The notes: generated by a model not told the origin, from the sequence alone. A stretch of DNA of 40,213 bases from Blastocatellia bacterium (GCA_035573895.1 DATLZR010000006.1:1-40213); one strand, 5' to 3'; counted from the first letter of the stretch, positions 15,827-24,768 are shown. Translations and numbers: made by a program.

Positions 15827-17968
15827 ATGACGACGCACAAAATAACGCAGGCGAGCTTCACGGATCATCTGGAAGATATCCGAAGCGATGTCTCAAAGGC
15901 ATCAGATTTCGGCGACTGTGCCGGTGGGCGACGGCCCGGGCGAGCGTTCCGGCCCGTAAGCGTCCTGATCCTTCTGACCTGCGCACTGATGGCCGGCAGG
16001 CCGACGCTGGCTCAAGAACCAGCGTCTGCCAGCTCATCCCAGGGTCAAGCCCCCGCTGCCGAAGGAATTCGCTGGGGAGGAGTGGTTACGACCGGCAGCT
16101 TCACGATTGGCGGCCGTCACCTCTTCGCCGGGGGGAATCGCGATGTCTATCGGAGCCAGATTAATTTGGGCAACGGGTTTCGCCTGCTCGGCGTATCGGT
16201 TGAATCACGAGCCCCGGAAAATACCGGCCCGCTCTTTGACTTTCTAACCTACGAGATGGGGAACTGGGGCGATCCCTACAATGTCGCTCGGCTGCGGGTG
16301 GAAAAGCGCGGCATCTACCGGTTTGACGCAGGCTATAGTCGCATCGAGTACGTCCACTTCTTGCCGACATTCGCCAACCCTCTTCTCGGTCGGGGTGTGC
16401 TCTTTGGCCAGCATAGCTTCAATGCGTCCCGGCGACAATCGGGCTATTCGCTCACGCTCTTTCCTCAGCGCGATTTCAGCCTCCACTTCGGCTATGATCG
16501 CAACAGCCAGTTCGGCACGGCCTTTACGACGTTTTCCATCGGGCTCGATGAATTTCTTCTGCTCGATCCCGTGAGGACGACGACCGACGAATATCGCGTC
16601 GGCGCCGACCTCCGATTGAAGCGCGTTTTCCTCACGATTGAGCAAGGGTTTCGGGCGTTCAAGAACGACATCCACACGAATCAACCACCCGGGGCTCCGA
16701 ATCCGGGCAATAATCTCAGCCCGGCCAATCCAACGTCGCAAAATCCTCAACAGATTCTGCTCACGGGGCTCCTCCGGGGAAGCGCCATACGGGGATTCGT
16801 CCCGACGACACGACTGGCGTTGCACTCTCATCTCTTCCAGCCACTCTACGTCACCGGACGATTCGTCTACAGCGATGCCTCCATTGACTTCAATCGCAAT
16901 GAAGCGCTCGCCGGAGTGCTCTTTGATCGCACGGTGTTGCGCTATTTCACGGGGCAAACGTCGAGGAGCATCGCCGATGCTTCCCGACCCAATGCCGTCG
17001 CCGATGCCAGCGTGAACTATCGGCCGCATCGGCGGTGGACCTTCACCAATACGAGCCGATTTAACCACTTCGATATCGCCGGTGGCGTCTTCACGCAAAC
17101 GACGCAAACCCTGGGCTCCGACCTGCGAGGGAATCCGCCTCCTCCCAATCAACCACCGCGAGTCACGAGCGAGAGGCTCAGCGCCCGAACGTTCGTCAAT
17201 TCCTTTTTCAACCAGTTTGAGGGAATCGTGGAGATCGGCTCCCGGTTGACGCTTCGCGCCGGACATCGTTTCACGCACCGGCGTGTGGAACTGGTTCGTC
17301 CGGACGACCCCGCACCGGAAGAGTCCACACTCAATACCAATGCGTTTGTCGGGGGGCTGAGTTTGCGAGCGACCAACACGCTCCGCTTTTTTTCTCAGAT
17401 CGAGCGGGGGACGAGCGACAATGTCTTCACCCGCGTGGCAGCCTATCGCTTCACCCGATTGCGCATCCGCAGCGAATACCGACCGACCTCGACTGTGACC
17501 ATCAGCGGTCAGGCCCTGTTGACCGATTCCCGCAACCCGAATCCCTTCGTGGACAACCTCCGTCGTCACCGCGGGATGAACCTGACGGCAGCCTGGTTTC
17601 CCAGCGATCGCCTGAGTGTGACGTTGAGCTACTCGCGCACTGACGTGTCCTCACTGATCAATATCGTCAATCCCCGGTTCTTCACCGTCGAACGATCCGT
17701 TTACATCGCCAACGATAACTACCTGGACGGCGATATTGATCTCACGCCGGTGAAAAACCTCCGGCTAGCCGTCGGCTACAGCATCGTCAATGCGCAGGGC
17801 ACCTTCCCTCTGAATTTTCACCAGCCCCGGGCGCTCATCTCGTACAACTTCCCCCGACGCATTGTGTGGGCGCTCGGCTGGCGGTGGTACGGCTATAACG
17901 AAAAGGGGCTGGCACTGCAGGATTATCGTGCCCACACGCTCACGGCCAGCATGAAACTGAGCTTTTAG
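15827..17968 (+). CDS. MtrB/DmsF/PioB-like outer-membrane beta-barrel
   Basis: A protein of 713 residues from ATG 15827, chosen because GGGAGGATCCT precedes it; ATG 15779 is in frame but adds 16 residues ahead. A signal peptide core (PVSVLILLTCALMAG, cut near TLAQ) lies unusually deep, around residues 43-64. The mature part alternates polar and aromatic residues throughout (for example FDAGYSRIEYVHF and SLHFGYDRNSQFGTAF), with many Arg/Tyr pairs as in long-strand barrels, and ends in MKLSF with the terminal Phe required by the BAM machinery. It would sheath the decaheme cytochrome encoded 67 bases upstream to form a porin-cytochrome complex. No surface cytochrome or lipoprotein gene follows in this window. 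Confidence 0.8.
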   Translation: MTTHKITQASFTDHLEDIRSDVSKASDFGDCAGGRRPGRAFRPVSVLILLTCALMAGRPTLAQEPASASSSQGQAPAAEGIRWGGVVTTGSFTIGGRHLFAGGNRDVYRSQINLGNGFRLLGVSVESRAPENTGPLFDFLTYEMGNWGDPYNVARLRVEKRGIYRFDAGYSRIEYVHFLPTFANPLLGRGVLFGQHSFNASRRQSGYSLTLFPQRDFSLHFGYDRNSQFGTAFTTFSIGLDEFLLLDPVRTTTDEYRVGADLRLKRVFLTIEQGFRAFKNDIHTNQPPGAPNPGNNLSPANPTSQNPQQILLTGLLRGSAIRGFVPTTRLALHSHLFQPLYVTGRFVYSDASIDFNRNEALAGVLFDRTVLRYFTGQTSRSIADASRPNAVADASVNYRPHRRWTFTNTSRFNHFDIAGGVFTQTTQTLGSDLRGNPPPPNQPPRVTSERLSARTFVNSFFNQFEGIVEIGSRLTLRAGHRFTHRRVELVRPDDPAPEESTLNTNAFVGGLSLRATNTLRFFSQIERGTSDNVFTRVAAYRFTRLRIRSEYRPTSTVTISGQALLTDSRNPNPFVDNLRRHRGMNLTAAWFPSDRLSVTLSYSRTDVSSLINIVNPRFFTVERSVYIANDNYLDGDIDLTPVKNLRLAVGYSIVNAQGTFPLNFHQPRALISYNFPRRIVWALGWRWYGYNEKGLALQDYRAHTLTASMKLSF

Positions 17969-18026
17969 CGCAAACTGAGTTTACCCTGGAAGCTACCGCG
18001 CCCGTGCCTGCAAGGTGCGGGGTCTC

Positions 18027-18355
18027 TCAGGGTTTGGGAAGTTGAAAATCACTGTAAGGCGAGGGGACTAACCCACGATGAGAATCAACTGCCTCTCCAA
18101 TGAAGCCTGCATCAGCAAGCAACCGGTCTAGCCTGGGGCGAATCACAAGGTGAGCCAGAGGGCACGGTCCTTCAATTTGCCCAAGCCCAGGACGGGGCGT
18201 CCCATCCCGTCGCCGGTCGCATGTTCAGGCACATCCGTTTGGCTCGACGGCATGAGCCGTCTGCTGAATCAGGCTTGAAACGCCAAAGAGGATTCAATTT
18301 CAACGGCTGTTTGCTGAGCCAGTAGAGCTGGCTGGGGCGGTTTCACGGGCTTGCA
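18027..18355 (-). mobile_element. Decayed DDE transposase fragment (IS4/IS1182-like)
   Basis: Between the barrel gene and the CYTH gene the minus strand holds the remains of a transposase split over two frames. One frame gives LLAQQTAVEIESSLAF, then a stop, in place of the AVDATGLE-type first catalytic region. The shifted frame gives RPRPGLGQIEG and then IRPRLDRLLADAGF, the region of the second catalytic Asp (usually RLLADAGYDSE), and ends at TGA 18027. No terminal inverted repeats or target duplication were found. Several short hairpins occur in the same DNA. The rest of the 17969-18452 gap holds no gene. Confidence 0.45.
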
Positions 18356-18452
18356 GAGAGAACAGTCTGAATCACAGGCCACAACTCGCCCACGTCGTTT
18401 CGGCGACTCTTGCTTTTGGCCATCGTCTCATGGATATTTTCAGCGAATCACG

Positions 18453-19034
18453 ATGAGCGACGTGAGGCGAGAAGTCGAGGTGAAGATTCCGTGCCAGGAG
18501 AACCCTCTCGACCGGTTTCCGGAGCTGGTTCGAGAGATCGTGGCAGCCCGTCACTTCGAGGACAACTGGTTGCTCGATTTTGACGACCGTCGCCTGGCTC
18601 GCAAGGATTCTGTCCTGAGGGTGCGGCTCGTTGGCGACCGGGGATGGATCACCTTCAAACGGGCGGTGAAGGATGACACGCCATACAAAGTCCGGGAGGA
18701 GATCGAAGCTGAGACCGACAACCCGCAGGCGGTGCTGGCTCTGTTGCGCCATCTCGATCTTAAACCGGTTTTCCGGTATCAGAAATTTCGCACATCCTAT
18801 CGGGTGAGCCTTCCGTCGGGAGCATCGCTCAGCGCCATGTATGATGAGACCCCGATCGGGAACTTCCTGGAGGTCGAAGGGACCGAAGCGGCTATTGACG
18901 AGTTCCTCGGTCATCTTGGGATCGCCCAACACGCCGTGATCACGTTAAGCTATCCTGCACTCTACAAAGCCCGCTGCCGCGAGAGCGGTGGATCCGATAC
19001 CGAGATGGTCTTCGGCGACACGACGATGGCCTGA
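18453..19034 (+). CDS. CYTH-domain protein (class IV adenylate cyclase/triphosphatase family)
   Basis: A protein of 193 residues from ATG 18453, chosen because the hallmark EVEVK (ExExK) motif lies at residues 7-11; the frame is open upstream but reads into the transposase remnant. Further family marks are LRVRLVGDRGWITFKRA, the EEIEAE acidic strand, KFRTSYRV and the late FLEVEG. These residues line the tunnel that binds triphosphate and Mg2+. Members hydrolyse thiamine triphosphate or inorganic triphosphate or make cAMP; the fusion-free bacterial form most often acts as a phosphatase. It is followed 67 bases later by a nucleotidyltransferase gene on the same strand. Confidence 0.8.
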   Translation: MSDVRREVEVKIPCQENPLDRFPELVREIVAARHFEDNWLLDFDDRRLARKDSVLRVRLVGDRGWITFKRAVKDDTPYKVREEIEAETDNPQAVLALLRHLDLKPVFRYQKFRTSYRVSLPSGASLSAMYDETPIGNFLEVEGTEAAIDEFLGHLGIAQHAVITLSYPALYKARCRESGGSDTEMVFGDTTMA

Positions 19035-19101
19035 GAATCGCTCTCCGAAAGCGGAGACTTGCGATGGGGATTGTCGGTTGAGAACACGAACGAGGTAACC
19101 G

Positions 19102-20097
19102 ATGCGCGCGATGATTCTCGCCGCCGGATTGGGGACGCGGCTCTGGCCGCTCACGGCAGACCGCGCCAAACCGGCTGTGCCTTTTCTCAATCGGCCGATC
19201 ATAACCTACACGGTCGAGTACCTGAAGAAGTTCGGCATCTACGACATCATCGTGAACCTTCATCACCAGGGCGAGTCCATTCGCCGCGTCCTGGGTGACG
19301 GGTCGGCTTTTGGGGTCACGATCACCTATTCCGAAGAAGCAGAAATCCTCGGCACAGGGGGAGCCCTCGATAAGGTCCGTCATCTTCTGGCGGATGACAC
19401 CTTCGTCGTCGTCAACGGCAAAATCATCACGGAGATTGATCTCGCTGCCGCCCTCTCGACGCATCGTGAGCGGCGGGCCCTGGCTACACTTGTTTTGCGT
19501 CGCAACCGCGAGTGGGACCGCTTCAGCATTGTTGAGGTGGATGGCGACGGACGAATTCGCCGCTTCGGCGGGTTCCCTGCCCCTCTGACGGAAGAGGGAG
19601 CCCCTTCGATGCCAGCGGGCGCGGTTCTGGACGACCATGCGCCCCTCATGTTCACCGGCATTCAAATTCTCGAGCCGGAGATTTTCGAGTTCATTCCTCG
19701 AGGTCGGTTTTCACACACGACGCTTGAGGCTTATCCTCGCGCCATCGAAGCGGGGCGATTGATCGCCGCTCACGTGGCTGAAGGGCGCTGGTATGATTTG
19801 AGCACGCTGGAACGGTATCTCCGGGCGAGTCTTGAGCTCCTTCAAGAGCGAGGCATGACCGCTCTCCTGGGAACGGGATCGAATGTCGAAGATGGAGCCG
19901 CCGTGACCGGTTCGATTCTCTGGGAACGTGTCTTTGTGAATCGCTCGGCGACACTTCGTCACTGCATCGTTGGAGACGATGTCGTTATCCCGCCCGACAG
20001 TCACTTTGAGCGCGTAGCTATCGTACGCGCTGCGCTGTGTTCGGCTCCTCCCGAACGAGGGAGTATTATCGGGGATAATCTCGTTGTCCCGTTTTGA
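19102..20097 (+). CDS. Sugar-1-phosphate nucleotidyltransferase with altered metal-site motif
   Basis: A protein of 331 residues with a GT-A-like nucleotidyltransferase domain starting MRAMILAAGLGTRLWPLT, the LGTGGAL base-binding loop (about 83-89) and WYDLSTLERYL near residue 256, followed by a short left-handed helix-like C terminus. It would form NDP-sugars such as GDP-mannose or dTDP/UDP-glucose for surface polysaccharide. The usual NGD motif holding the Mg2+-binding Asp reads NGK here (K107, codon 19420-19422), so activity or metal binding may be changed. SatD-like inactive paralogues exist in this superfamily. It follows the CYTH gene and is convergent with the cox operon. Confidence 0.82.
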   Translation: MRAMILAAGLGTRLWPLTADRAKPAVPFLNRPIITYTVEYLKKFGIYDIIVNLHHQGESIRRVLGDGSAFGVTITYSEEAEILGTGGALDKVRHLLADDTFVVVNGKIITEIDLAAALSTHRERRALATLVLRRNREWDRFSIVEVDGDGRIRRFGGFPAPLTEEGAPSMPAGAVLDDHAPLMFTGIQILEPEIFEFIPRGRFSHTTLEAYPRAIEAGRLIAAHVAEGRWYDLSTLERYLRASLELLQERGMTALLGTGSNVEDGAAVTGSILWERVFVNRSATLRHCIVGDDVVIPPDSHFERVAIVRAALCSAPPERGSIIGDNLVVPF

Positions 20098-20216
20098 AGG
20101 ACAGGATAATCCTCTTCCTCAGGGTGTCGAAAAACCATAGAGCCGGAAGCACAGTCCGGACAGGAATGACGATCTCCAGGCCTGAAAACCGCCCACCAGA
20201 ACGCGGCGATGTTCTT

Positions 20217-21080
20217 TCAGATGCGTGAGAGTGCCAGTTCCAGGGCGCGCCGGCAGCAGACCCGCGCCAGGTGTGCGCGATACTCCGCCGAAGCGTGAAT
20301 ATCCTCCAGTGGATCAACGCCCTCGGCCGCTTTGGCGGCGGCATCGGCGAGAGTCTGGCCCTCCATCTTCTGGCCCCTAAGTGAGGCCTCGACGCCTTTC
20401 GCCCGATATGCCTTCGCGGCCACTCCCGTGATCCCGATGGCAGCATCCTGGCAGATATTGTTTTGATCTACCGTAACCAGAGCTGCAACGCCGCACAAGG
20501 CAAAACCCGAGGCCTTTTGCGGGATCTTGATATAAGCCGTTCCCGTTCGAGGCTTAATTGCGGGAATGCGGACGGACACCAGAAGCTCATCCGGTTGGAG
20601 GGCCGTCGTCAGGAGATCAACAAAAAAATCCTCCGCCATCACCGACCGTTCCCCACGGGGACCAACCAGGTGCATCTGCGCCCCTAGAGCCAGGATGGCT
20701 GCCGGATAATCGGCTGCCGGGTCGGCGTGCGCGAGGCTCCCTCCGATCGTCCCCATGTTCCGAACTTGAACATCACCGATCTTGCCTGCCGCTTCAGCCA
20801 GCACCGGGCATTTTTGCCTGATGATGTCGGATGTCTCGACGGCATGATGTCGGGCAAGTGCCCCCACCACAATGGCATCTCCTTCGTCCCGAATCGAGGT
20901 CAGCTCTGCGATCCGGCTCAGGTCAATCACATACTTCGGCTGCGCCAGACGAAGTTTCATCAACGGGATCAAACTGTGTCCTCCCGCCAGAAGCTTGGCT
21001 TGGTCACGGTACGTGCTCAGAAGCGAAACGGCTTCGCTCACGCTCGATGGCGCGAAGTATTCAAAGGCACTCGGAATCAT
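20217..21080 (-). CDS. coxM: FAD-binding medium subunit of a CO dehydrogenase-like molybdenum hydroxylase
   Basis: A protein of 287 residues starting MIPSAFEYFAPSSVSEAV. FAD-contact motifs are LLAGGHSLIPLMKLRLAQP and NMGTIGGSLAHADPAADYP, as in CoxM and related xanthine dehydrogenase FAD subunits. ATG 21080 follows CGAGGAGGGGACG. It is the last gene of the S-L-M operon, 87 bases after coxL. Its role is to take electrons from the Fe-S subunit. The physiological acceptor is not evident from the neighbours. Confidence 0.9.
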   Translation of the reverse strand: MIPSAFEYFAPSSVSEAVSLLSTYRDQAKLLAGGHSLIPLMKLRLAQPKYVIDLSRIAELTSIRDEGDAIVVGALARHHAVETSDIIRQKCPVLAEAAGKIGDVQVRNMGTIGGSLAHADPAADYPAAILALGAQMHLVGPRGERSVMAEDFFVDLLTTALQPDELLVSVRIPAIKPRTGTAYIKIPQKASGFALCGVAALVTVDQNNICQDAAIGITGVAAKAYRAKGVEASLRGQKMEGQTLADAAAKAAEGVDPLEDIHASAEYRAHLARVCCRRALELALSRI

Positions 21081-21167
21081 CGTCCCCTCCTCGTGAAAGC
21101 CGCTGATTTCTCAAACCCGTCGTGATTCTTCTCCGGCGAAAGGTCATGATGGTTCCTGAATGTCGCC

Positions 21168-23486
21168 TCAAACGCGATGAACCAGTCGCCAAATCTTTTC
21201 CGGTTTGAGTGGCATATCAATATGCCGAACGCCAAGCGGGGAGAGAGCGTCAACAACGGCGTTGACAATAGCCGGGGTCGCCGCGATCGTTCCCGCCTCT
21301 CCGACGCCTTTGACGCCTAGAGGATTGACCGGCGACGGCGTTTCCGTGCGATCGGTTTCAAACCACGGGACATCGGACGCACGGGGGATCGCATAATCGG
21401 TCAATTCCCCCGTGACCAACTGCCCGGATTCATCATAAACAGCCTCCTCGAAGAGCGCCTGTCCGATGGACTGCACGATTCCCCCGTGAACCTGCCCGTC
21501 CACAAGCAGCGGATTGATCACTCGTCCACAGTCATCCACGGCGACGTAGCGTTTCAGTTCAACGGCGCCCGTCTCGGGATCAACTTCGACGACGGCAATA
21601 TGCGTACCGAAAGGAAAGGTGAAATTCGTCGGTTCAAAGAAGAATGTCGCGACGAGCCCCGGTTCCATCCCCGGCGGCAGGTTCTTGGCTGCGTAAGAAG
21701 CCGCTGCGACATCCCGAAAGGACACGGCTCTCTGGGGGTTATCCTTGACGAAAAACTTTCCGTCTTCAAAGCCGACATTGGCGACATTCTCCTCGCCGAG
21801 GAGATGGGCGGCGAGCCGTTGGGCCTTTTCTTTCACCTTCTGGGCAGCTCCGAAAAGAGCCGCGCCGCCCACGGCAGTGGCCCGGCTTCCGAACGTTCCG
21901 ATCCCATACTGGACAATACCGGTGTCACCATGAATGACGCGAACATCTTCGATATCCAGACCGAATTCGTCGGCCACGATCTGGGCGAACGACGTCTCCT
22001 GACCTTGACCGTGTGGGGAAGCGCCCGTAAGCACCGTCACCCGTCCCGTCGGCTCGACACGAATGGTGGCGCTCTCCCATCCTCCGGTGGCAAGAGCAGG
22101 GGATGGCCCCAGAGCACAGATTTCGACATAGCTTGAGATGCCAATGCCCATATACCTCCCCTGATCGCGGAGCTGTCGCTGTTCCCGGCGCAGTTCGTCG
22201 TAGCCGATGAGCGAGACCGCGCGCTCCAGAGCGGCGGCGTAATTGCCGCTGTCGTACAGGAGCCCACTGGCCGTCGGGAAAGGAAACTCGTCCGCCCGAG
22301 GGAAATTTTTCTTGCGAACCTCGATGGGATCCATGCCAAGCTCTGCGGCCACCAGATCCATCGTTCTTTCGAGCAGATAAGTCGCTTCCGGTCGGCCTGC
22401 TCCGCGATAGGCATCAGTGGCCATTTTGTTCGTGAACGCTCCGATGATTTCTACCGAAAGATGGGGAATCCTGTAGGGCCCGGTGGCCATCAGTCCGGTG
22501 AGCGTCGGAATCGCCGGGGTCAAAAGCTGATGATAGGCTCCGATGTCTTGAATGATCTTGAGCCGGAGGCCGAGCACGGTTCCGTCTTTTTTCGCGGCGG
22601 CCTCGACATAATCAATCTGGCCGCGACCGTGAATTGTCGTCAAAAAGTTCTCGCGCCGCGTCTCGGTCCATTTGACCGGACGGCCGAGCTTCATCGCGGC
22701 ATAGCCGACCAGAGCTTCTTCAGCATAGACGTTGAGTTTGCTGCCGAAGCCTCCACCGACTTCCGGAGCGATGACGCGAACCATGTGTTCGGGTAATCCC
22801 AGCATACGCGCAATTTGGGTGCGCGCGAGGTGGGGAATCTGAGTTGAGGTCCAGAGGGTCAGTTCTCCCCCCGTTAAGTACTCGGCCACGACCGCTCGCG
22901 GCTCCATCGCTACAGGAATGAGCCGCTGGTTGACCATTCGCTGCCTGACAACCACATCGGCTTCACGAAATGCACGGTCAATATCGCCGCCGCTCAACCG
23001 CCAGACGAACACGACATTGTTGGGAAACTCTTCGTGGATGATGGGCGCTCCCTCTTCGATAGCCTTCTCCGGGTCCACCACGGCCTCCAGCGGCTCGTAA
23101 TCCACTGTGATGAGGTCAACGGCGTCCCGGGCCAGATACCTGTCTGTCGCGACCACCGCCGCGATCGGTTCGCCAACATAGTGGACTTTGCCCGTAGCCA
23201 GTGGCCGGTGTCGGGGGATTTTCATCTCGGCCAATCGCCCCACGACGGGAACGTCGCCGATGCGATCATCAATATCTGCCCCCGTCAAAACCAGCACCAC
23301 ACCGGGAGCGGTTCGCGCCGCCTCAACGTCGAGCGCTTTTATGCGGGCGTGAGCGTGAATGCTACGTACAAATGCCATATAGAGCATCCCCGGCAACCGG
23401 ATATCATCCACATACCGGGATTGCCCAGTGATGAGTCGAGGGTCTTCCACACGCTTGATGGGTTGACCAACGTACTTTTTGGCCAT
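21168..23486 (-). CDS. coxL: Molybdopterin large subunit of a form II CO dehydrogenase-like hydroxylase
   Basis: A protein of 772 residues starting MAKKYVGQPIKRVEDPRLI. The active-site loop reads DAYRGAGRPEATY, the form II signature; true CO dehydrogenases of form I carry AYRCSFR. Other family marks are VGGGFGSK, SPHGQGQETSFAQ and the catalytic glutamate in GVKGVGEAGTIAATP. Oxidation of an aldehyde, purine or another small organic substrate is therefore at least as likely as CO oxidation. ATG 23486 follows GAGGAGTCAATT. Length is normal. Confidence 0.92.
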   Translation of the reverse strand: MAKKYVGQPIKRVEDPRLITGQSRYVDDIRLPGMLYMAFVRSIHAHARIKALDVEAARTAPGVVLVLTGADIDDRIGDVPVVGRLAEMKIPRHRPLATGKVHYVGEPIAAVVATDRYLARDAVDLITVDYEPLEAVVDPEKAIEEGAPIIHEEFPNNVVFVWRLSGGDIDRAFREADVVVRQRMVNQRLIPVAMEPRAVVAEYLTGGELTLWTSTQIPHLARTQIARMLGLPEHMVRVIAPEVGGGFGSKLNVYAEEALVGYAAMKLGRPVKWTETRRENFLTTIHGRGQIDYVEAAAKKDGTVLGLRLKIIQDIGAYHQLLTPAIPTLTGLMATGPYRIPHLSVEIIGAFTNKMATDAYRGAGRPEATYLLERTMDLVAAELGMDPIEVRKKNFPRADEFPFPTASGLLYDSGNYAAALERAVSLIGYDELRREQRQLRDQGRYMGIGISSYVEICALGPSPALATGGWESATIRVEPTGRVTVLTGASPHGQGQETSFAQIVADEFGLDIEDVRVIHGDTGIVQYGIGTFGSRATAVGGAALFGAAQKVKEKAQRLAAHLLGEENVANVGFEDGKFFVKDNPQRAVSFRDVAAASYAAKNLPPGMEPGLVATFFFEPTNFTFPFGTHIAVVEVDPETGAVELKRYVAVDDCGRVINPLLVDGQVHGGIVQSIGQALFEEAVYDESGQLVTGELTDYAIPRASDVPWFETDRTETPSPVNPLGVKGVGEAGTIAATPAIVNAVVDALSPLGVRHIDMPLKPEKIWRLVHRV

Positions 23487-23593
23487 AATTGACTCCTCGC
23501 TAATGTCGTCCAGGTGAGGGTTTCGTCAGTTGCGAGCTGAAATCGGCCCCTGACGAGGCTACCCATTCGCCCCCCACAACCGAATGAGAGCCC

Positions 23594-24073
23594 CTAAGGG
23601 GCCGATCCCTTCATTTTGTCGGCAGCATACCGCACGGCTTCGATGATATGCTGATACCCCGTGCACCTGCACAGGTTCCCTTCAAGCCCATGACGAATTT
23701 CCTCGACTGTGGGCTGAGGATTCCTCAAAAGAAGTTGATAGGCGGCGAGGATCATGCCCGGCGTGCAATACCCGCACTGAAGGCCATGCTTGACCCAGAA
23801 TCCTTCCTGAACGGGATGAAGTGTGCCCTCGCGAGCCAGGCCCTCAATGGTCGTAATCTCACCGCCATCGGCCTGCACTGCCAGGACCATGCAGGATTTC
23901 ACGGCCACTCCGTTGAAGAGAACCGTGCAAGCCCCACAGAGCCCCGTCTCGCATCCGATATGCGTCCCTGTCAAGCCAAGGACATCCCGCAGGTAATGAA
24001 CAAGCAGGAGTCGAGGTTCAACCTCATGCCGATAGACAGTGCCATTGATTGTTGTCTGGATTAGTCTACCCAC
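23594..24073 (-). CDS. coxS: 2Fe-2S small subunit of a CO dehydrogenase-like hydroxylase
   Basis: A protein of 159 residues beginning at GTG 24073 behind a strong AGGGAGGTGA ribosome binding site. The plant-type 2Fe-2S domain shows GCETGLCGACTVLFNG, and the helical domain shows CGYCTPGM and GNLCRCTGY, giving both clusters. It is the first gene of the minus-strand operon coxS-coxL-coxM, the order usual for form II enzymes, about 107 bases ahead of coxL. No maturation genes (coxD, coxE, coxF) are nearby. Confidence 0.92.
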   Translation of the reverse strand: MGRLIQTTINGTVYRHEVEPRLLLVHYLRDVLGLTGTHIGCETGLCGACTVLFNGVAVKSCMVLAVQADGGEITTIEGLAREGTLHPVQEGFWVKHGLQCGYCTPGMILAAYQLLLRNPQPTVEEIRHGLEGNLCRCTGYQHIIEAVRYAADKMKGSAP

Positions 24074-24238
24074 CAGTCACCTCCCTGACCGAAAGAGATA
24101 CGCCTGAATCTCTGACAAAAGAGATCCCCGCCGTCTGTCAGGGCGGAGAGACCTGCTCGGTCGGGTTTTTCACTCCCTCACCGCCTTGTGGTGATGCATC
24201 TCACCACCGGACGATGATCGCACCGAACGTCGGCGGCG

Positions 24239-24472
24239 TCAGTCCTCAAGAATCTCCAGGCTGACGCGCTTTTTTTGCTTCATTCCGGCGGCGCTCAGGA
24301 TCGTGCGAATCGCTTTGGCATTGGCTCCTTGCTTTCCGATGACCTTCCCCAGATCAGACTTGGCGACCCGCAGTTCATAGACAATTGTTCCGGCCCCTGC
24401 GATCTCTCGGACCTTGACCTCATCAGGATTATCCACAAGCACCTTCACGATTTGTTCGACCAGTTCTTTCAT
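24239..24472 (-). CDS. khpA: KhpA-type KH-domain RNA-binding protein
   Basis: A protein of 77 residues forming a single type II KH domain: [19 protein letters not shown], a strand pair, then the GKQG loop (GxxG) in [20 protein letters not shown] that contacts RNA, and a final strand. Size and sequence match KhpA/YlqC, which pairs with KhpB in Gram-positive bacteria and regulates translation. In other bacteria it often lies beside rpsP and rimM, but here it stands alone and divergent from uvrA. Confidence 0.9.
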   Translation of the reverse strand: MKELVEQIVKVLVDNPDEVKVREIAGAGTIVYELRVAKSDLGKVIGKQGANAKAIRTILSAAGMKQKKRVSLEILED

Positions 24473-24517
24473 ACGACTTGGACCGCCCCCTTTAATAGCT
24501 CCTCCTCAACCGCCGTT

Positions 24518-24546
24518 ATATTACACCCTCTTTGCAATAGATTCAA
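24518..24546 (-). promoter_or_regulatory. Candidate khpA promoter
   Basis: On the minus strand TTGAAT (24546-24541), a 17-base spacer and TAATAT (24523-24518) precede khpA by about 46 bases. The overlapping TATAAC is an alternative -10 element. Confidence 0.45.
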
Positions 24547-24768
24547 CACAAATTTGACCCGCTTGGACGATGGCCCGTCACGGAAACGCCCCCTTGGATT
24601 CTCCAGCAGTCGGGGCTTGCCTCATCGAGGCGAGGGCTCCGGAGGAACTCGTCAGCTGGGTGCAACCCTCAGCTCCGGAGTGCTTTCCTTAGGCTCTCCA
24701 GCCGAATGCCATGCTATTCTGGAGAGAGGCCCTTGGGGCTATATCTCGCACCCGGATTGAGGGCTCGC

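Noticed and set aside
16244-17569. 441-codon open frame on the minus strand opposite the outer-membrane barrel
   Set aside because: The plus-strand frame has a signal peptide, a barrel pattern and a terminal Phe; the antisense frame has none of the features of a real gene.
18170-18350. Series of short hairpins considered as a structured RNA
   Set aside because: The same DNA reads better as a decayed transposase on the minus strand, and the stems are short and not covarying as far as one sequence can show.
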